62,446 bases of DNA from Flavobacteriaceae bacterium (lineage in GTDB: Bacteria; Bacteroidota; Bacteroidia; Flavobacteriales; Flavobacteriaceae). The stretch covers positions 1 through 62,446 of the forward strand of contig CANHMG010000002.1 in NCBI GenBank assembly GCA_947461795.1, read 5' to 3'. The translations under genes were made by a program, and so were the position numbers. The notes under the pieces were generated by a model. The model did no database searches. It saw only the letters and a program-made list of their open reading frames with translations, and was not told the DNA's origin. Shown here in pieces: positions 27,439 through 37,968 of this stretch. Positions within the stretch are counted from its first letter, which is position 1. The number at the start of each line of letters is the position of its first letter.

Positions 27439-29733
27439 ATGAGATTTCTAAAATACCACATTTTCATTTATATATTGATTTGCTTTACGGGCAATTCATT
27501 TGGGCAATACATTCAAGTGAATGATACCTATACTGCTCAACAACTTATTGAAAATGTATTAATCAATAGTCCTTGTGCCAATGCTAGCAATTTTACGGTA
27601 AGTGGTGATACGTTTAGTCCTGGAGAACAAAGTTTCGGTTACTTTAATGCAGGAACGAGCAGCTTCCCTTTTACTGATGGTATTGTAATGAGTACTTCAA
27701 GAGCCAAAAGAACAGAAGGTCCGAATGACAATTTGATTGATGAAGGACAAACCTCTTGGCTTGGAGATTCCGATTTAGAGCAGGCTTTAAATATTACAGG
27801 AACGTATAATGCTACAGTTTTAGAATTTGATTTTACCCCATTAACCAGTACAATTAGTTTTGATTACATTTTTGCATCCGAAGAATATCAAGGAACAGCG
27901 CCTTGTAGGTATTCCGATGGATTTGCTTTTCTTTTAAAAGAAGCTGGCACTGCGAATCCCTATGTCAATTTGGCTGTAATTCCAAACACTACAACTCCCG
28001 TTTTAGTAACAACAGTTCATCCGGATATTCCAGGTAGATGCTCTGCCATCAATGAAACTTATTTTGGCGGTTATAATAGTTCTAGTGCTCCTATAAATCT
28101 TAACGGACAAACAACCGTTTTAACTGCACAATCCACTGTAATTCCAGGGAGAACCTATCATATAAAATTAGTAATTGCTGATCATGAAAACATCCGATAT
28201 GATTCTGCAATTTTTTTGGGTGGCGGAAGTTTTAATGTTGGAACTGATTTAGGGCCTGATAGATTGACAGCTACGAATAATTCTATTTGTACTGGAAAAA
28301 CATTCGATATTATTACCAATGAAACTGGAATAAATTCCTATAAATGGTTTAAAGATACTTTTGAAATACTTGGAGAAACGAATCCTACATTAACAGTTTC
28401 TACTCCAGGAATATATAAAGTTGAAATAACTTTAGGAGCTACAAGTTGTATTTCAAAAGGGCAAATTACAATTGAGTATTTACCAACACCTGTACTTACG
28501 AATACAACAATGGTTCAATGTGACGAAAATCTAGATGGAATAACTTTATTCAATTTAACAAAATTAGATTCCATTATTACCAACAACGATAATAGTTTTA
28601 GTGCTGTAACGTATTATGAATATTTAGCTGACGCACAAAGTCAAAATGTAATCAATTCAATTCCAATTCCAACTTCGTATTCAAGTATTCCAAAAACAAT
28701 TTATGCAAGTGCTAGTAATGCTCTGGGATGTTTTGGTCTTGCAACAGTTATTTTACAAATTTCTACTACTACTGTTCCTTCAAGTCGTGACTTTGAGAGT
28801 TGCGATTTAGATGGTGATAAAGATGGTTTTTATGGTTTTCATTTAATTGAAATTGACCCAATAGTTTTAAATGGTTTGCCTGCAGGTCTAGTAGTAAATT
28901 ATTATCCCACTTACAACGACGCTTTGTTGCAAACCAATCAATTACCTGCCATCTATACCAATACAATCCGATATGTAATCACTATTTATGCGAAAATAAT
29001 AAATGGCACTGATTGTTACGGAATACTTCCAGTTACATTGTTTGTAAATAAAAATGAGCCTGATAATTTTGAAGATGAATATGTGTATTTATGTAATGAT
29101 ATTCCACAAACCGTTTCGATAGCCACTACTTTTAGTTCGTATACTTGGAGTAATGGAGATACTGATTTTAGTACCGATATTACTGCTGCAGGCGACTATA
29201 CCGTTACCGTTACCGATAGTAACACCTGTGAAGCAACCAAAAAATATATTGCATTTGCTTCTGAAAAACCAACCATTACTTCAGTAGCTATTAATGATTT
29301 TCAAGGGAATGAAAATACGTTATTAGTTCATTTTACTGGAATTGGTGATTATGAATTTTCTCTTGATGGCATTTTCTATCAAAACAGCCCTTATTTTACA
29401 AATGTTCGATCGGGTTTTTACACTATAGAAGCCAGAGATATTAAAGGATGTGGTTCTGATTTTTATGAAATATATGTATTAAATTACCCTAACTATTTCA
29501 CTCCCAACGACGATACGTATAATGATGTTTGGAGAATTGAAAATCTAGATATTTATCCAAATACTACAATTCGCATCTTTGACCGATTTGGGAAATTTTT
29601 AAAGCAAATTGCCAATATTAATGGATGGGACGGAACTTATCTCGGTGTAAAATTACCTTCAGATGATTATTGGTTTGTCATTGAATTGGAGGGCAATCGC
29701 ACAATAAAAGGGCATTTTTCTCTCAAACGATAA
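27439..29733 (+). CDS. secreted choice-of-anchor L protein with T9SS type B sorting domain
   Basis: A 764-residue surface protein. The signal peptide spans about residues 1-22 (F-G-Q). Residues 25-280 carry the choice-of-anchor L domain: A-Q-Q-L-I-E-N-V-L, G-I-V-M-S-T, L-E-F-D-F-T-P, F-D-Y-I-F-A-S-E-E-Y and V-I-A-D-H segments are all recognisable. The middle has Ig-like repeats with regularly spaced Cys (C-D-E-N-L-D-G and C-D-L-D-G-D-K-D-G). The C-terminal ~85 residues are the T9SS type B / gliding-motility-associated domain: Y-F-T-P-N-D-D, I-F-D-R-F-G-K, W-D-G-T-Y, L-P-S-D-D-Y-W-F and G-H-F-S-L-K-R at the very end. It is likely attached to the cell surface. It forms a pair with the 1715-residue protein downstream. 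Confidence 0.93.
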   Translation: MRFLKYHIFIYILICFTGNSFGQYIQVNDTYTAQQLIENVLINSPCANASNFTVSGDTFSPGEQSFGYFNAGTSSFPFTDGIVMSTSRAKRTEGPNDNLIDEGQTSWLGDSDLEQALNITGTYNATVLEFDFTPLTSTISFDYIFASEEYQGTAPCRYSDGFAFLLKEAGTANPYVNLAVIPNTTTPVLVTTVHPDIPGRCSAINETYFGGYNSSSAPINLNGQTTVLTAQSTVIPGRTYHIKLVIADHENIRYDSAIFLGGGSFNVGTDLGPDRLTATNNSICTGKTFDIITNETGINSYKWFKDTFEILGETNPTLTVSTPGIYKVEITLGATSCISKGQITIEYLPTPVLTNTTMVQCDENLDGITLFNLTKLDSIITNNDNSFSAVTYYEYLADAQSQNVINSIPIPTSYSSIPKTIYASASNALGCFGLATVILQISTTTVPSSRDFESCDLDGDKDGFYGFHLIEIDPIVLNGLPAGLVVNYYPTYNDALLQTNQLPAIYTNTIRYVITIYAKIINGTDCYGILPVTLFVNKNEPDNFEDEYVYLCNDIPQTVSIATTFSSYTWSNGDTDFSTDITAAGDYTVTVTDSNTCEATKKYIAFASEKPTITSVAINDFQGNENTLLVHFTGIGDYEFSLDGIFYQNSPYFTNVRSGFYTIEARDIKGCGSDFYEIYVLNYPNYFTPNDDTYNDVWRIENLDIYPNTTIRIFDRFGKFLKQIANINGWDGTYLGVKLPSDDYWFVIELEGNRTIKGHFSLKR

Positions 29734-29763
29734 TTGTTGTATTTTTTTTGCTAATTTTATCCA

Positions 29764-32700
29764 ATGAAAAAACAATACCTACTATTTTTTCTACTCTTTT
29801 CTATTGGATGTTTTGCTCAATTTAGCAAAATCCATTACATACCGCCTTTATCCGGAACTAATGATGCTTCAGGTAGTGCACAAGAACAATATTTATATAT
29901 TTCTACCCCCAATGTAAATCCAATAAATTTTAGAATTATTCAACTAGGTGGTGTTATTATTAATGCCACTGTTTCTAAAAGTACTCCTTACGTTTTTAAT
30001 GCAGGATTTGGTGTTGACACACAATTGATGGTTCAAAAAAGCGATGTCAATACGATACTTTCTAATAAAGGATATATAATAGATGCAGACGATCAGATAT
30101 ACGTTTCTGCTAGAATTATTGCTGGTAATGGAAACCAATCTGGCGCTCTTGTTTCCAAAGGATTAGCGGGCTTAGGCACTAAATTTAGAATTGGTTCTTT
30201 ACTCAATACCAATCCAAGTCTAGCATTCGGATTACGACATTATACTTTTGTTTCCATATTAGCTACTGAAAATAATACATTGGTACAATTTAGTGATATC
30301 AAAACTGGCGTTGTCTTAATCAATAATGCTTTAGCTGGTAATTCTCCCTCTTCAATTATTTTAAATAGTGGCGAAAGTTTTGTCATGGCAGTGGAAGGCC
30401 CAGTAGATACTTTTGTTCCGGATCAACTCATTCCTAACAGAGATGGACTAATTGGTTCATTAGTAACTTCAGACAAACCCATTGCCTTAAACTGTGGTTC
30501 TTTTGCTGGAACCAATGCTGACAATAATCTTGATTTAGGATTTGATCAAATTGTATCGGTTGAAAAAACGGGCAAAGACTACATTTTCATAAAAAGTACA
30601 GGGCAAGATCCAGTGGAAAGAGTTTTACTTGTTGCACATACTAATGGTACTCAAATTCGATTAAATGGAAATACAGGTACTCCAGATTACGTATTAAATG
30701 CTGGGGATTATATTGGATTAGATGGGAGTAACTTTAATGCACAAGGAAATCTCTATGTTCAATCTTCCGAAAATGTTTTTGCCTATCAAACCATTGGTGA
30801 TGATAGTAGAGTAGATTTTGCCAATCAAGAATTATTTTTTGTTCCTCCGTTAAGTTGTGAAACGCCAAAACTCATTGACAATATTCCATTAATTAATCAA
30901 ATTGGAACACGAATCTACTCTATTGCCAGAGTAACGCTCATTACCGTTGCTGGAGCTACTTTGAATTTTCAAATTAATGGTATTCCCTATACATTAGCAG
31001 CATTGACTTCACTTCCTGGAGTTTCCATTAATGGACCAACAACTGTAACTACTTCATTAGGAAATTACGACACTTATGTTATTATTGGTTTAACAGGAAA
31101 TATTAGTGTATTTTCTTCTGGAGAATTATATTTAGCTGCCTATGGAACCGATGGTGCTGCTACTTTTGGAGGTTTTTATTCTGGATTTATTTTCAAACCT
31201 GAAATTACTTTTAACCTATTAAATGTAACTCAAAACAATTGCATCCCTAATGCAGCACTAAGCGTTAATTCGCTAAGTTCCTTTGATACTTTTCAATGGT
31301 ATTTTAATGGTAATCCTATTCCATTAGCGAATTTAAGTTCATACAATCCTTTGTTACCCGGTTATTATTATGTAAAAGCAGCTATCGCTAATTGTGGAAA
31401 TAATGATATTTCTTCGGATGAAATTCCGATTAGTTCTTGTCCAATAAATACGGATAATGATTTAGTAAATGATAACATCGATATTGATTTTGACAATGAT
31501 GGAATTCCAAATTGTGTAGAATCATTAGGTGATTTAGGGATCAATCTTACGCCAGCAACTTCTATAATTGTTACAACTGCAGGAAGTAATACTCCAATTC
31601 CTATTCCTTTTATAGGAGCTTCTAATGGAAATTTTGTGACTAAAACTCCCATCGGAAAAAACAATTCCGTTACATTTAAAAAGACTTTTTCTACTCCAAC
31701 AAATATTTCTTTAGAATATGTAAATACAGCCGCATTATCTGATTTAATTAACTATAATGCCGATTTTGTTATTACTTCCGATGTCAATAAAACGATTACA
31801 GTTCAAAATCCAAATGATCAACTTTTAATTGATACCAATTATGACAATATTTACGAAAGCGGTATCACCCAATTTTCTTCCTATGAAATTCGATTTAGAG
31901 TCAATGGAGCTATTCCTTTAAGTGCGGGAACAGGAACTTTTAGATTTAAATCAGCCTTTGCTACGAGTATTACTCTCAAACATATTAATCTTTCAGATTC
32001 AGACACCAATAATGCAACATTCCGACTTGTAGCTACTTGTGTTCCAAAAGATACCGACTTAGATGGTGTTCCAGATGCTTTAGATCTTGATAGTGATAAT
32101 GATGGTATCTTGGATCAAACAGAAGCAATAGGAACAAGTACATTGACGCCTACAAATGTAGATTTGAATCTTGATGGTTTAGACGATGCCTTCGGAAATG
32201 GATTAGTACCTGCCGATAGTGATAATGATGGAGTCTCCAATAATTTAGATTTAGATAGTGATAATGATGGGATTTTTGATTTATTAGAATCCGGAAATGG
32301 AGCCACTGATAGTAATACGGATGGAAGAATTGATGGTGTTTCGGTAAATTTTGGCGCAAATGGACTTTATAATGCCTTCGAAACCTTCCCTAATTCAGGA
32401 ATTCTTAATTACATCGTAAGAGATTCAAATGCAGATGGAACAGCAAATTATCTTTCCTTAGAAAGTGATGGAGATGGTTGTAATGATGTGCTTGAAGCTG
32501 GTTTTTTAGATCCAGATGGAGATGGAATTTTAGGAAATGCATTACCTACAGTAAATTCAAATGGGTTGGTTACAAGTACAATTGGGTATACGATTCCAAA
32601 TCCAAATTACATCATAAGTGCTCCCATTACCATTACTTCACAACCTTCTGTAAGTCCTTTTTGTGCGTATCAAAATTCTAATATTATTATTGTTACTTCA

Positions 32701-34911
32701 ACACCCATAGATTCTTATCAATGGCAAGTATTTTTAGGAGGAATTTGGACGAACATTGTAAACGATGCAAATTATGGGCAAAGTAACACCAATTCATTAT
32801 TAATTATTGCACCTCCATTCTCATTTAATGGATTAAAATATCGTGTTATACTTCAAAGAAACGGAAATATTTGCAACCTAATTTCAAGTGAAGTTACGCT
32901 TCAATTATATGATATCCCGACTATAAATTCTCCCATTACATTAGTGCAGTGTGATAATGACAATAATGGTTTTACAACAGTCAATTTAACTCAAAAAGAA
33001 AGTGAGTTTACTACAACAGCCAACCGAGTGTTTACCTATTACAAAACGTTTAATGCGGCACAAATAGGCAATGAAAGTTCTTTTAATTTCATCAATAATC
33101 CTCTCAATTATTTTACGAATTCTACTCCGATTTGGGTGAGAATTGTAGATCAAACTCATGGATGTTTTACAGTTGCTCAATTGAATGTTGTCGTATCCAA
33201 TACACAAATAATCAGTACTTTTAATCGTAAATTTTACAAGTGTGACGACTTCCTAGATGCTTTTGGGAATAACAATAGCTTTAATAATGATCGGGATGGC
33301 ATTACTAATTTTAATTTTAGTAGTGCTTCTGGGGCCATTACAGCAATTCTTCCACCTCCAGCTTCCAATTATAGAGTAAAATATTACAGTAATTTTCAAG
33401 ATGCTTCAATGGAAGTTGATGCTATGGGAAATTCTTTAGAAATTTCTCAAAACATAACATCTCCAGAAAGTATTTACAATTATAGAAATAGATTGAATCC
33501 GAATCAGCTTCAAATATGGGTTCGAGTGGAAAATATTTTAGACAATTCTTGTTACGGAATTGGTCCTTATGTTTCTTTGTTTGTGGAATCTTTACCCGTT
33601 GCATATCCATACAACGATACGAATATCATCCGAAAATGTGATGACAATCAAGATGGTATTTTTGCTTTTGATACTTCAAGCATTGAAGCGGTGATTTTGA
33701 ATGGACAAACCAATGTCAATATCAGCTATTTTGATTCAAATGGAACTCCATTGCCTAGTCCTCTACCGAATCCATTTATTGTTAACACTTCAAAAACAAT
33801 CACTGTAAGAGCTACGAATGCCCTAACATTTGATCCAAACGGACCTTGTTATAATGAGGAAACATTACAATTTATTGTAGATGATTTACCTCAAGCGTTT
33901 CCGGTTAATACGAGTTCATTTACAGTTTGTGACGATGAAAATAATCCAATATTGCAAGATGGCATGCATGGTTTTGATACAGGATCAATAGAATCTCAAA
34001 TATTGAATGGACAGACCAATATGGAGATTCATTATTTTGATGGTGCTGGCCAGCCGATACAAGTTCCTACTACTACCCCATTTGTTACCATTTCCCAAAA
34101 CATTACTGCGATTGTCTCAAACCCTCTCAATAGAACGTGTCCAGCAAGTATTCAAATCCCATTTGTGGTAAAACCAATACCTAAGATTATTTTATTAGGA
34201 AGTGATTTGATTTGTTCTGATAATCCAGATTTTACAATTAATATTGATGCAGCTATTGTCGATGGAAGTTCGATTACGAATTATACCTATCAATGGTATT
34301 TAAACGGAAATACAATAGTTGGCGGTACCAATTATTCTTTGGAAATCAACACAGAAGGAGTTTATACAGTCGATGTAACTACGAATCGAGGTTGCCTTTT
34401 GACCCGAATCGTTGACGTTATTGCTTCAGAAATTGCTCAAATTCAAGAAATCAATATTACCGATTTAGTAGAAAACAACACCGTTGAAATTATAGCAACA
34501 GGAAACGGTGATTTAGTATATTCTATTGATGATTTAAGTGATTTTCAATACTCGAATGTATTTTACAATGTTCCTTATGGAATTCATCAAGTATATGTAA
34601 AAGACATTAATGGTTGTGGTTTGGTTGGACCTGTTGAAATTTATGTCCTTGGAATTCCACGTTTTTTCACTCCTGATGGAGATGATGTAAATGACACTTG
34701 GAATTTGAAAGGAAGCAGTTCAAAATACAATAAAAATGCCCAGATTGAAATCTTTGATCGCCATGGAAAATTTATTCACCAACAATTTGGGGACGGCAAA
34801 GGATGGGACGGAACGCTCAACGGTAAACAGTTACCTTCAGACGATTATTGGTATGTAATTAAATTAGAAGACCAACGTGTTTTTAAAGGTCACTTTAGTT
34901 TAAAACGTTAA
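29764..34911 (+). CDS. large secreted multi-domain surface protein with TSP3 repeats and T9SS type B sorting domain
   Basis: A 1715-residue protein. The signal peptide covers residues 1-18 (G-C-F-A-Q). The first ~470 residues resemble the IgGFc-binding N-terminal domain seen in Bacteroidota surface proteins. Then come Asp-rich calcium-binding thrombospondin type 3-like repeats (near 564-578, 762-783 and 827-846; patterns such as D-T-D-L-D-G-V-P-D and D-S-D-N-D-G) and several Ig-like modules, each starting with a C-D-D-N/E-x-x-G motif. The C-terminal ~85 residues match the T9SS type B domain (F-F-T-P-D-G-D, I-F-D-R-H-G-K, G-W-D-G-T, G-H-F-S-L-K-R). That end is close to the end of the preceding protein, which points to a shared secretion signal. 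Probable adhesin; ligand unknown. Confidence 0.93.
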   Translation: MKKQYLLFFLLFSIGCFAQFSKIHYIPPLSGTNDASGSAQEQYLYISTPNVNPINFRIIQLGGVIINATVSKSTPYVFNAGFGVDTQLMVQKSDVNTILSNKGYIIDADDQIYVSARIIAGNGNQSGALVSKGLAGLGTKFRIGSLLNTNPSLAFGLRHYTFVSILATENNTLVQFSDIKTGVVLINNALAGNSPSSIILNSGESFVMAVEGPVDTFVPDQLIPNRDGLIGSLVTSDKPIALNCGSFAGTNADNNLDLGFDQIVSVEKTGKDYIFIKSTGQDPVERVLLVAHTNGTQIRLNGNTGTPDYVLNAGDYIGLDGSNFNAQGNLYVQSSENVFAYQTIGDDSRVDFANQELFFVPPLSCETPKLIDNIPLINQIGTRIYSIARVTLITVAGATLNFQINGIPYTLAALTSLPGVSINGPTTVTTSLGNYDTYVIIGLTGNISVFSSGELYLAAYGTDGAATFGGFYSGFIFKPEITFNLLNVTQNNCIPNAALSVNSLSSFDTFQWYFNGNPIPLANLSSYNPLLPGYYYVKAAIANCGNNDISSDEIPISSCPINTDNDLVNDNIDIDFDNDGIPNCVESLGDLGINLTPATSIIVTTAGSNTPIPIPFIGASNGNFVTKTPIGKNNSVTFKKTFSTPTNISLEYVNTAALSDLINYNADFVITSDVNKTITVQNPNDQLLIDTNYDNIYESGITQFSSYEIRFRVNGAIPLSAGTGTFRFKSAFATSITLKHINLSDSDTNNATFRLVATCVPKDTDLDGVPDALDLDSDNDGILDQTEAIGTSTLTPTNVDLNLDGLDDAFGNGLVPADSDNDGVSNNLDLDSDNDGIFDLLESGNGATDSNTDGRIDGVSVNFGANGLYNAFETFPNSGILNYIVRDSNADGTANYLSLESDGDGCNDVLEAGFLDPDGDGILGNALPTVNSNGLVTSTIGYTIPNPNYIISAPITITSQPSVSPFCAYQNSNIIIVTSTPIDSYQWQVFLGGIWTNIVNDANYGQSNTNSLLIIAPPFSFNGLKYRVILQRNGNICNLISSEVTLQLYDIPTINSPITLVQCDNDNNGFTTVNLTQKESEFTTTANRVFTYYKTFNAAQIGNESSFNFINNPLNYFTNSTPIWVRIVDQTHGCFTVAQLNVVVSNTQIISTFNRKFYKCDDFLDAFGNNNSFNNDRDGITNFNFSSASGAITAILPPPASNYRVKYYSNFQDASMEVDAMGNSLEISQNITSPESIYNYRNRLNPNQLQIWVRVENILDNSCYGIGPYVSLFVESLPVAYPYNDTNIIRKCDDNQDGIFAFDTSSIEAVILNGQTNVNISYFDSNGTPLPSPLPNPFIVNTSKTITVRATNALTFDPNGPCYNEETLQFIVDDLPQAFPVNTSSFTVCDDENNPILQDGMHGFDTGSIESQILNGQTNMEIHYFDGAGQPIQVPTTTPFVTISQNITAIVSNPLNRTCPASIQIPFVVKPIPKIILLGSDLICSDNPDFTINIDAAIVDGSSITNYTYQWYLNGNTIVGGTNYSLEINTEGVYTVDVTTNRGCLLTRIVDVIASEIAQIQEINITDLVENNTVEIIATGNGDLVYSIDDLSDFQYSNVFYNVPYGIHQVYVKDINGCGLVGPVEIYVLGIPRFFTPDGDDVNDTWNLKGSSSKYNKNAQIEIFDRHGKFIHQQFGDGKGWDGTLNGKQLPSDDYWYVIKLEDQRVFKGHFSLKR

Positions 34912-34928
34912 TCCTATAGAATGTAAGC

Positions 34929-35843
34929 ATGAGAATCATTGTATTTCTTTTTACGCTATTTTCTTTTTTATGTCAAGCACAAAACCTCAAAGTAACTTCA
35001 GGTAAAGTGGAACGATTGACTCTATTCAAATCACAATTTGTCGATGCCAGAAATGTAGCTATTTGGTTGCCAGATGGATATTCCGCAAAAGAAAAATATG
35101 CAGTTCTGTATATGCACGACGGACAAATGCTCTTTGATGCGGAAACCACTTGGAACAAACAAGCTTGGGAAGTGGATTCTATAACTGGGAAATTAATTGC
35201 TGAAAATAAAATTCAAAAATGTATTGTTGTTGGCATTTGGAACAATGATAAAAAAAGACATCCAGAATATTTTCCACAAAAGGTTTATCAGACATTTTCA
35301 GTGGAACAAAAGAAATACATTTCGGATAAGTTGATTGAAAGAAAAAAAATCGATTCAGAGTTTCGTCCTATTTCTGACAATTATTTACAATTTATCGTCA
35401 AAGAATTAAAGCCTTTTATTGACAAAAACTACGCAACATATACCGACCGAAAACATACTTTTATAGCAGGTTCGAGTATGGGTGGCTTGATTTCGTTGTA
35501 TGCGATTTGCGAATATCCGAAAGTGTTTGGTGGCGCTGCTTGTCTGTCGACACATTGGACGGGTATTTATCAAAACAACGACAATCCAATTCCAGATGCT
35601 ATTATTTCGTATTTGAAAGTTCACCTTCCCAATCCAAAAAAACATACAATTTATTTTGATTATGGAGACAAAACATTGGATAGTTTGTATCACCCCTGGC
35701 AAGAGAAAGTGAATATCGTGATGAAGGCAAAAAGATTTACTTCTAAAAACTGGTCAACCCAATTCTTCTCAGGTAAAGACCATTCAGAAGCATCTTGGCG
35801 AGAACGATTGTATATTCCGTTGGAGTTTTTGTTACCTAAATAA
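34929..35843 (+). CDS. exported alpha/beta-hydrolase esterase (esterase D / IroE-like)
   Basis: A 304-residue protein with a signal peptide (residues 1-18, ending C-Q-A-Q). The fold is that of the PF00756 esterase family: A-I-W-L-P-D-G-Y near 45, L-Y-M-H-D-G-Q-M-L-F near 61, the nucleophile elbow G-S-S-M-G-G near 181-186, an Asp after a beta strand (F-D-Y-G-D-K) and the catalytic His in G-K-D-H-S-E-A-S-W. It probably hydrolyses carboxyl esters in the periplasm or outside. It starts 17 bp after the T9SS type B protein and may be co-transcribed with it. Confidence 0.88.
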   Translation: MRIIVFLFTLFSFLCQAQNLKVTSGKVERLTLFKSQFVDARNVAIWLPDGYSAKEKYAVLYMHDGQMLFDAETTWNKQAWEVDSITGKLIAENKIQKCIVVGIWNNDKKRHPEYFPQKVYQTFSVEQKKYISDKLIERKKIDSEFRPISDNYLQFIVKELKPFIDKNYATYTDRKHTFIAGSSMGGLISLYAICEYPKVFGGAACLSTHWTGIYQNNDNPIPDAIISYLKVHLPNPKKHTIYFDYGDKTLDSLYHPWQEKVNIVMKAKRFTSKNWSTQFFSGKDHSEASWRERLYIPLEFLLPK

Positions 35844-35854
35844 ACGACAGCCCT

Positions 35855-35958
35855 AGCCCAGATGGCAGCGGCATCCTTTTGTGGCGTTGTTCGCCGCAAA
35901 AGATATAGCGAACAGCTGGAAATAGCTTCACACGAGCAAAGCGAACTGGCGAAGCAAA
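35855..35958 (+). ncRNA. structured intergenic element, copy B
   Basis: Conserved blocks AGCCCAGATGGCAGCGGCAT and AGATATAGCGAACAGCTGGA flank a variable stem, CTTTTGTGGCG (35876-35886) with CGCCGCAAAAG (35892-35902), which includes one U-G wobble. Outer pairing: CCAG (35858-35861) with CTGG (35916-35919). The 3' part adds a further GCTTC/GAAGC pairing (about 35925 and 35954) not seen in the other copies. It lies between the esterase gene and the convergent typA, and is followed by a terminator. Confidence 0.68.
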
Positions 35959-35960
35959 AC

Positions 35961-35999
35961 AAAAAAACCATCCGAGAACGAATGGGTTTCTTTTTTATT
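35961..35999. terminator. bidirectional terminator between the esterase gene and typA
   Basis: A run of A, a stem AAACC-AT/AT-GGGTTT (one bulged G) with an ~11-nt loop, then T-rich sequence (35991-35996). It is flanked by A and T runs on both sides, so it can serve both convergent genes. Confidence 0.65.
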
Positions 36000-36011
36000 T
36001 TAAGTCAAGAA

Positions 36012-37808
36012 TTACACTTTAAATCTTTTTCTGTCGGTTTCGTTCAAATAGATTTTTCTCAAACGAATTGATTTTGGGGTAACCTCAACGTATTCGTCTT
36101 TTTGAATGTACTCTAACGCTTCTTCTAAAGAGAAAATAATCGGTGGAATAATCCTTGCTTTTTCATCATTTCCTGACGAACGCACGTTCGATTGTTTTTT
36201 CATTTTCGTTACGTTGACACACATATCATCGCTACGAGAGTTTTCTCCGATTACTTGACCTTCATAAATCTCGTCGTTTGGATTGACGAAGAATTTACCA
36301 CGATCTTGTAATTTATCGATAGAATATGGAATAGCTTTTCCGTTTTCCATAGAAATTAAAGAACCATTATTACGTCCAGGAATTTCTCCTTTGAAAGGTT
36401 CGTATCCGATATAACGGTGTGACATGATTGCCTCACCAGCTGTGGCAGTAAGTAATTGATTTCTCAAACCTATAATTCCACGAGAAGGAATATTGAATTT
36501 AACGATCATACGTTCGCCTTTTCCTTCCATGCTTAGCATTTCTCCTTTACGGATAGAAACAAATTCTACCGCACGACCAGAAAGGCTTTCCGGTAAATCG
36601 ATGGTTAATTCCTCTATCGGTTCACATTTTTTACCATCAATTTCTTTGATGATAACTTGGGGTTGACCAATTTGAAGTTCGTATCCTTCTCTACGCATCG
36701 TTTCGATAAGTACAGACAAGTGTAAAACACCACGTCCGAATACCATGAATTTATCCGCTGAATTCGTTTCTCCTAATTTCATTGCTAAGTTTTTCTCCAA
36801 TTCTTTTGTCAAACGATCTCTAATATGACGAGAAGTTACAAATTTTCCTTCTTTACCAAAGAAAGGCGAATCGTTGATAGTAAATAACATACTCATGGTT
36901 GGCTCATCGATTGCAATAGTTTGCAACGCTTCTGGATTTTCGAAGTCGGCGATAGTATCTCCAATTTCAAATCCTTCTACTCCAACGATGGCACATATAT
37001 CTCCAGCGATAACGCTTTCTACTTTCTTACGACCTAAACCTTCGAAAGTGTGTAATTCTTTGATTCTTGATTTCATTATTTTACCATCTCTTTTTACCAA
37101 AGAAATTGGCATTCCTTCTTTTAGTTCACCTCTTTCTAAACGACCAATCGCGATACGACCCGTGAAAGAAGAGAAATCTAAAGAAGTGATTAGCATTTGA
37201 GGTGTTCCTTGAGAAACCTTAGGCGCAGGAACATTTGCAATTACCATGTCTAATAATGGTTCAATATTGGTAGTTTCATTTCTAAAATCATCTGACATCC
37301 AGTTGTTTTTAGCAGAACCGTATACTGTTGGAAAATCGAGTTGCCATTCTTCGGCACCTAATTCGAACATAAGGTCGAAAACTTTTTCATGCACTTCTTC
37401 TGGCGTACAGTTTTCTTTATCTACTTTATTGATCACTACGCAAGGTTTCAAACCTAAGTCGAGTGCTTTTTGCAAAACGAAACGAGTTTGTGGCATTGGA
37501 CCTTCGAAAGCATCTACCAAAAGACAAACTCCGTCTGCCATATTTAATACACGCTCTACTTCTCCACCGAAATCCGCGTGACCAGGAGTATCAATAATAT
37601 TGATTTTCGTACCTTTATAGACTACTGATACGTTTTTTGAGGTAATTGTAATTCCTCTTTCACGTTCAAGGTCGTTGTTGTCAAGAATTAAGTCACCAGT
37701 ATTTTCGTTATCACGAAAAAGTTGACAGTGATACATAATTTTATCAACCAAAGTAGTTTTTCCGTGATCGACGTGGGCAATAATTGCAATGTTTCTAATA
37801 GATTCCAT
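36012..37808 (-). CDS. typA: translational GTPase TypA/BipA
   Basis: A 598-residue ribosome-binding GTPase with a role in stress and low-temperature ribosome assembly. G1 is A-H-V-D-H-G-K-T-T-L (residues 11-20), the switch/G2-G3 region is E-R-E-R-G-I-T-I and D-T-P-G-H-A-D-F-G-G-E-V, and G4 is V-I-N-K-V-D-K. Domain II, the EF-G-like domain III and the TypA-specific C-terminal domain (S-R-G-I-I-G-L-R-N, R-S-D-D-M-C-V-N) follow. Length is normal. It is transcribed alone from a clear -7 box. Confidence 0.97.
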   Translation of the reverse strand: MESIRNIAIIAHVDHGKTTLVDKIMYHCQLFRDNENTGDLILDNNDLERERGITITSKNVSVVYKGTKINIIDTPGHADFGGEVERVLNMADGVCLLVDAFEGPMPQTRFVLQKALDLGLKPCVVINKVDKENCTPEEVHEKVFDLMFELGAEEWQLDFPTVYGSAKNNWMSDDFRNETTNIEPLLDMVIANVPAPKVSQGTPQMLITSLDFSSFTGRIAIGRLERGELKEGMPISLVKRDGKIMKSRIKELHTFEGLGRKKVESVIAGDICAIVGVEGFEIGDTIADFENPEALQTIAIDEPTMSMLFTINDSPFFGKEGKFVTSRHIRDRLTKELEKNLAMKLGETNSADKFMVFGRGVLHLSVLIETMRREGYELQIGQPQVIIKEIDGKKCEPIEELTIDLPESLSGRAVEFVSIRKGEMLSMEGKGERMIVKFNIPSRGIIGLRNQLLTATAGEAIMSHRYIGYEPFKGEIPGRNNGSLISMENGKAIPYSIDKLQDRGKFFVNPNDEIYEGQVIGENSRSDDMCVNVTKMKKQSNVRSSGNDEKARIIPPIIFSLEEALEYIQKDEYVEVTPKSIRLRKIYLNETDRKRFKV

Positions 37809-37827
37809 CTGTTATTTTTAATGGGTG

Positions 37828-37835
37828 CAAAGGTA
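37828..37835 (-). promoter_or_regulatory. -7 promoter box for typA
   Basis: The minus strand reads TACCTTTG, an exact TAnnTTTG match, 19 nt upstream of the typA ATG. Confidence 0.6.
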
Positions 37836-37956
37836 CACTTTATTTTTAGATAAAAAACCTTTACTTAGTAGTTTACATTATGTTAACTTAAAACCAATAA
37901 AAAGGGGAAAAAAAATTAAGTTATTAAGCAAAATTTTATTTTTATAAATTATTCTC

Positions 37957-37964
37957 TATATTTG
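37957..37964 (+). promoter_or_regulatory. -7 promoter box for the PAS histidine kinase, adjacent to the start codon
   Basis: TATATTTG, an exact TAnnTTTG match, only four bases before the ATG at 37969. If used, transcription would begin at or very near the start codon, giving a leaderless mRNA. Confidence 0.55.
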
Positions 37965-37968
37965 AGTA

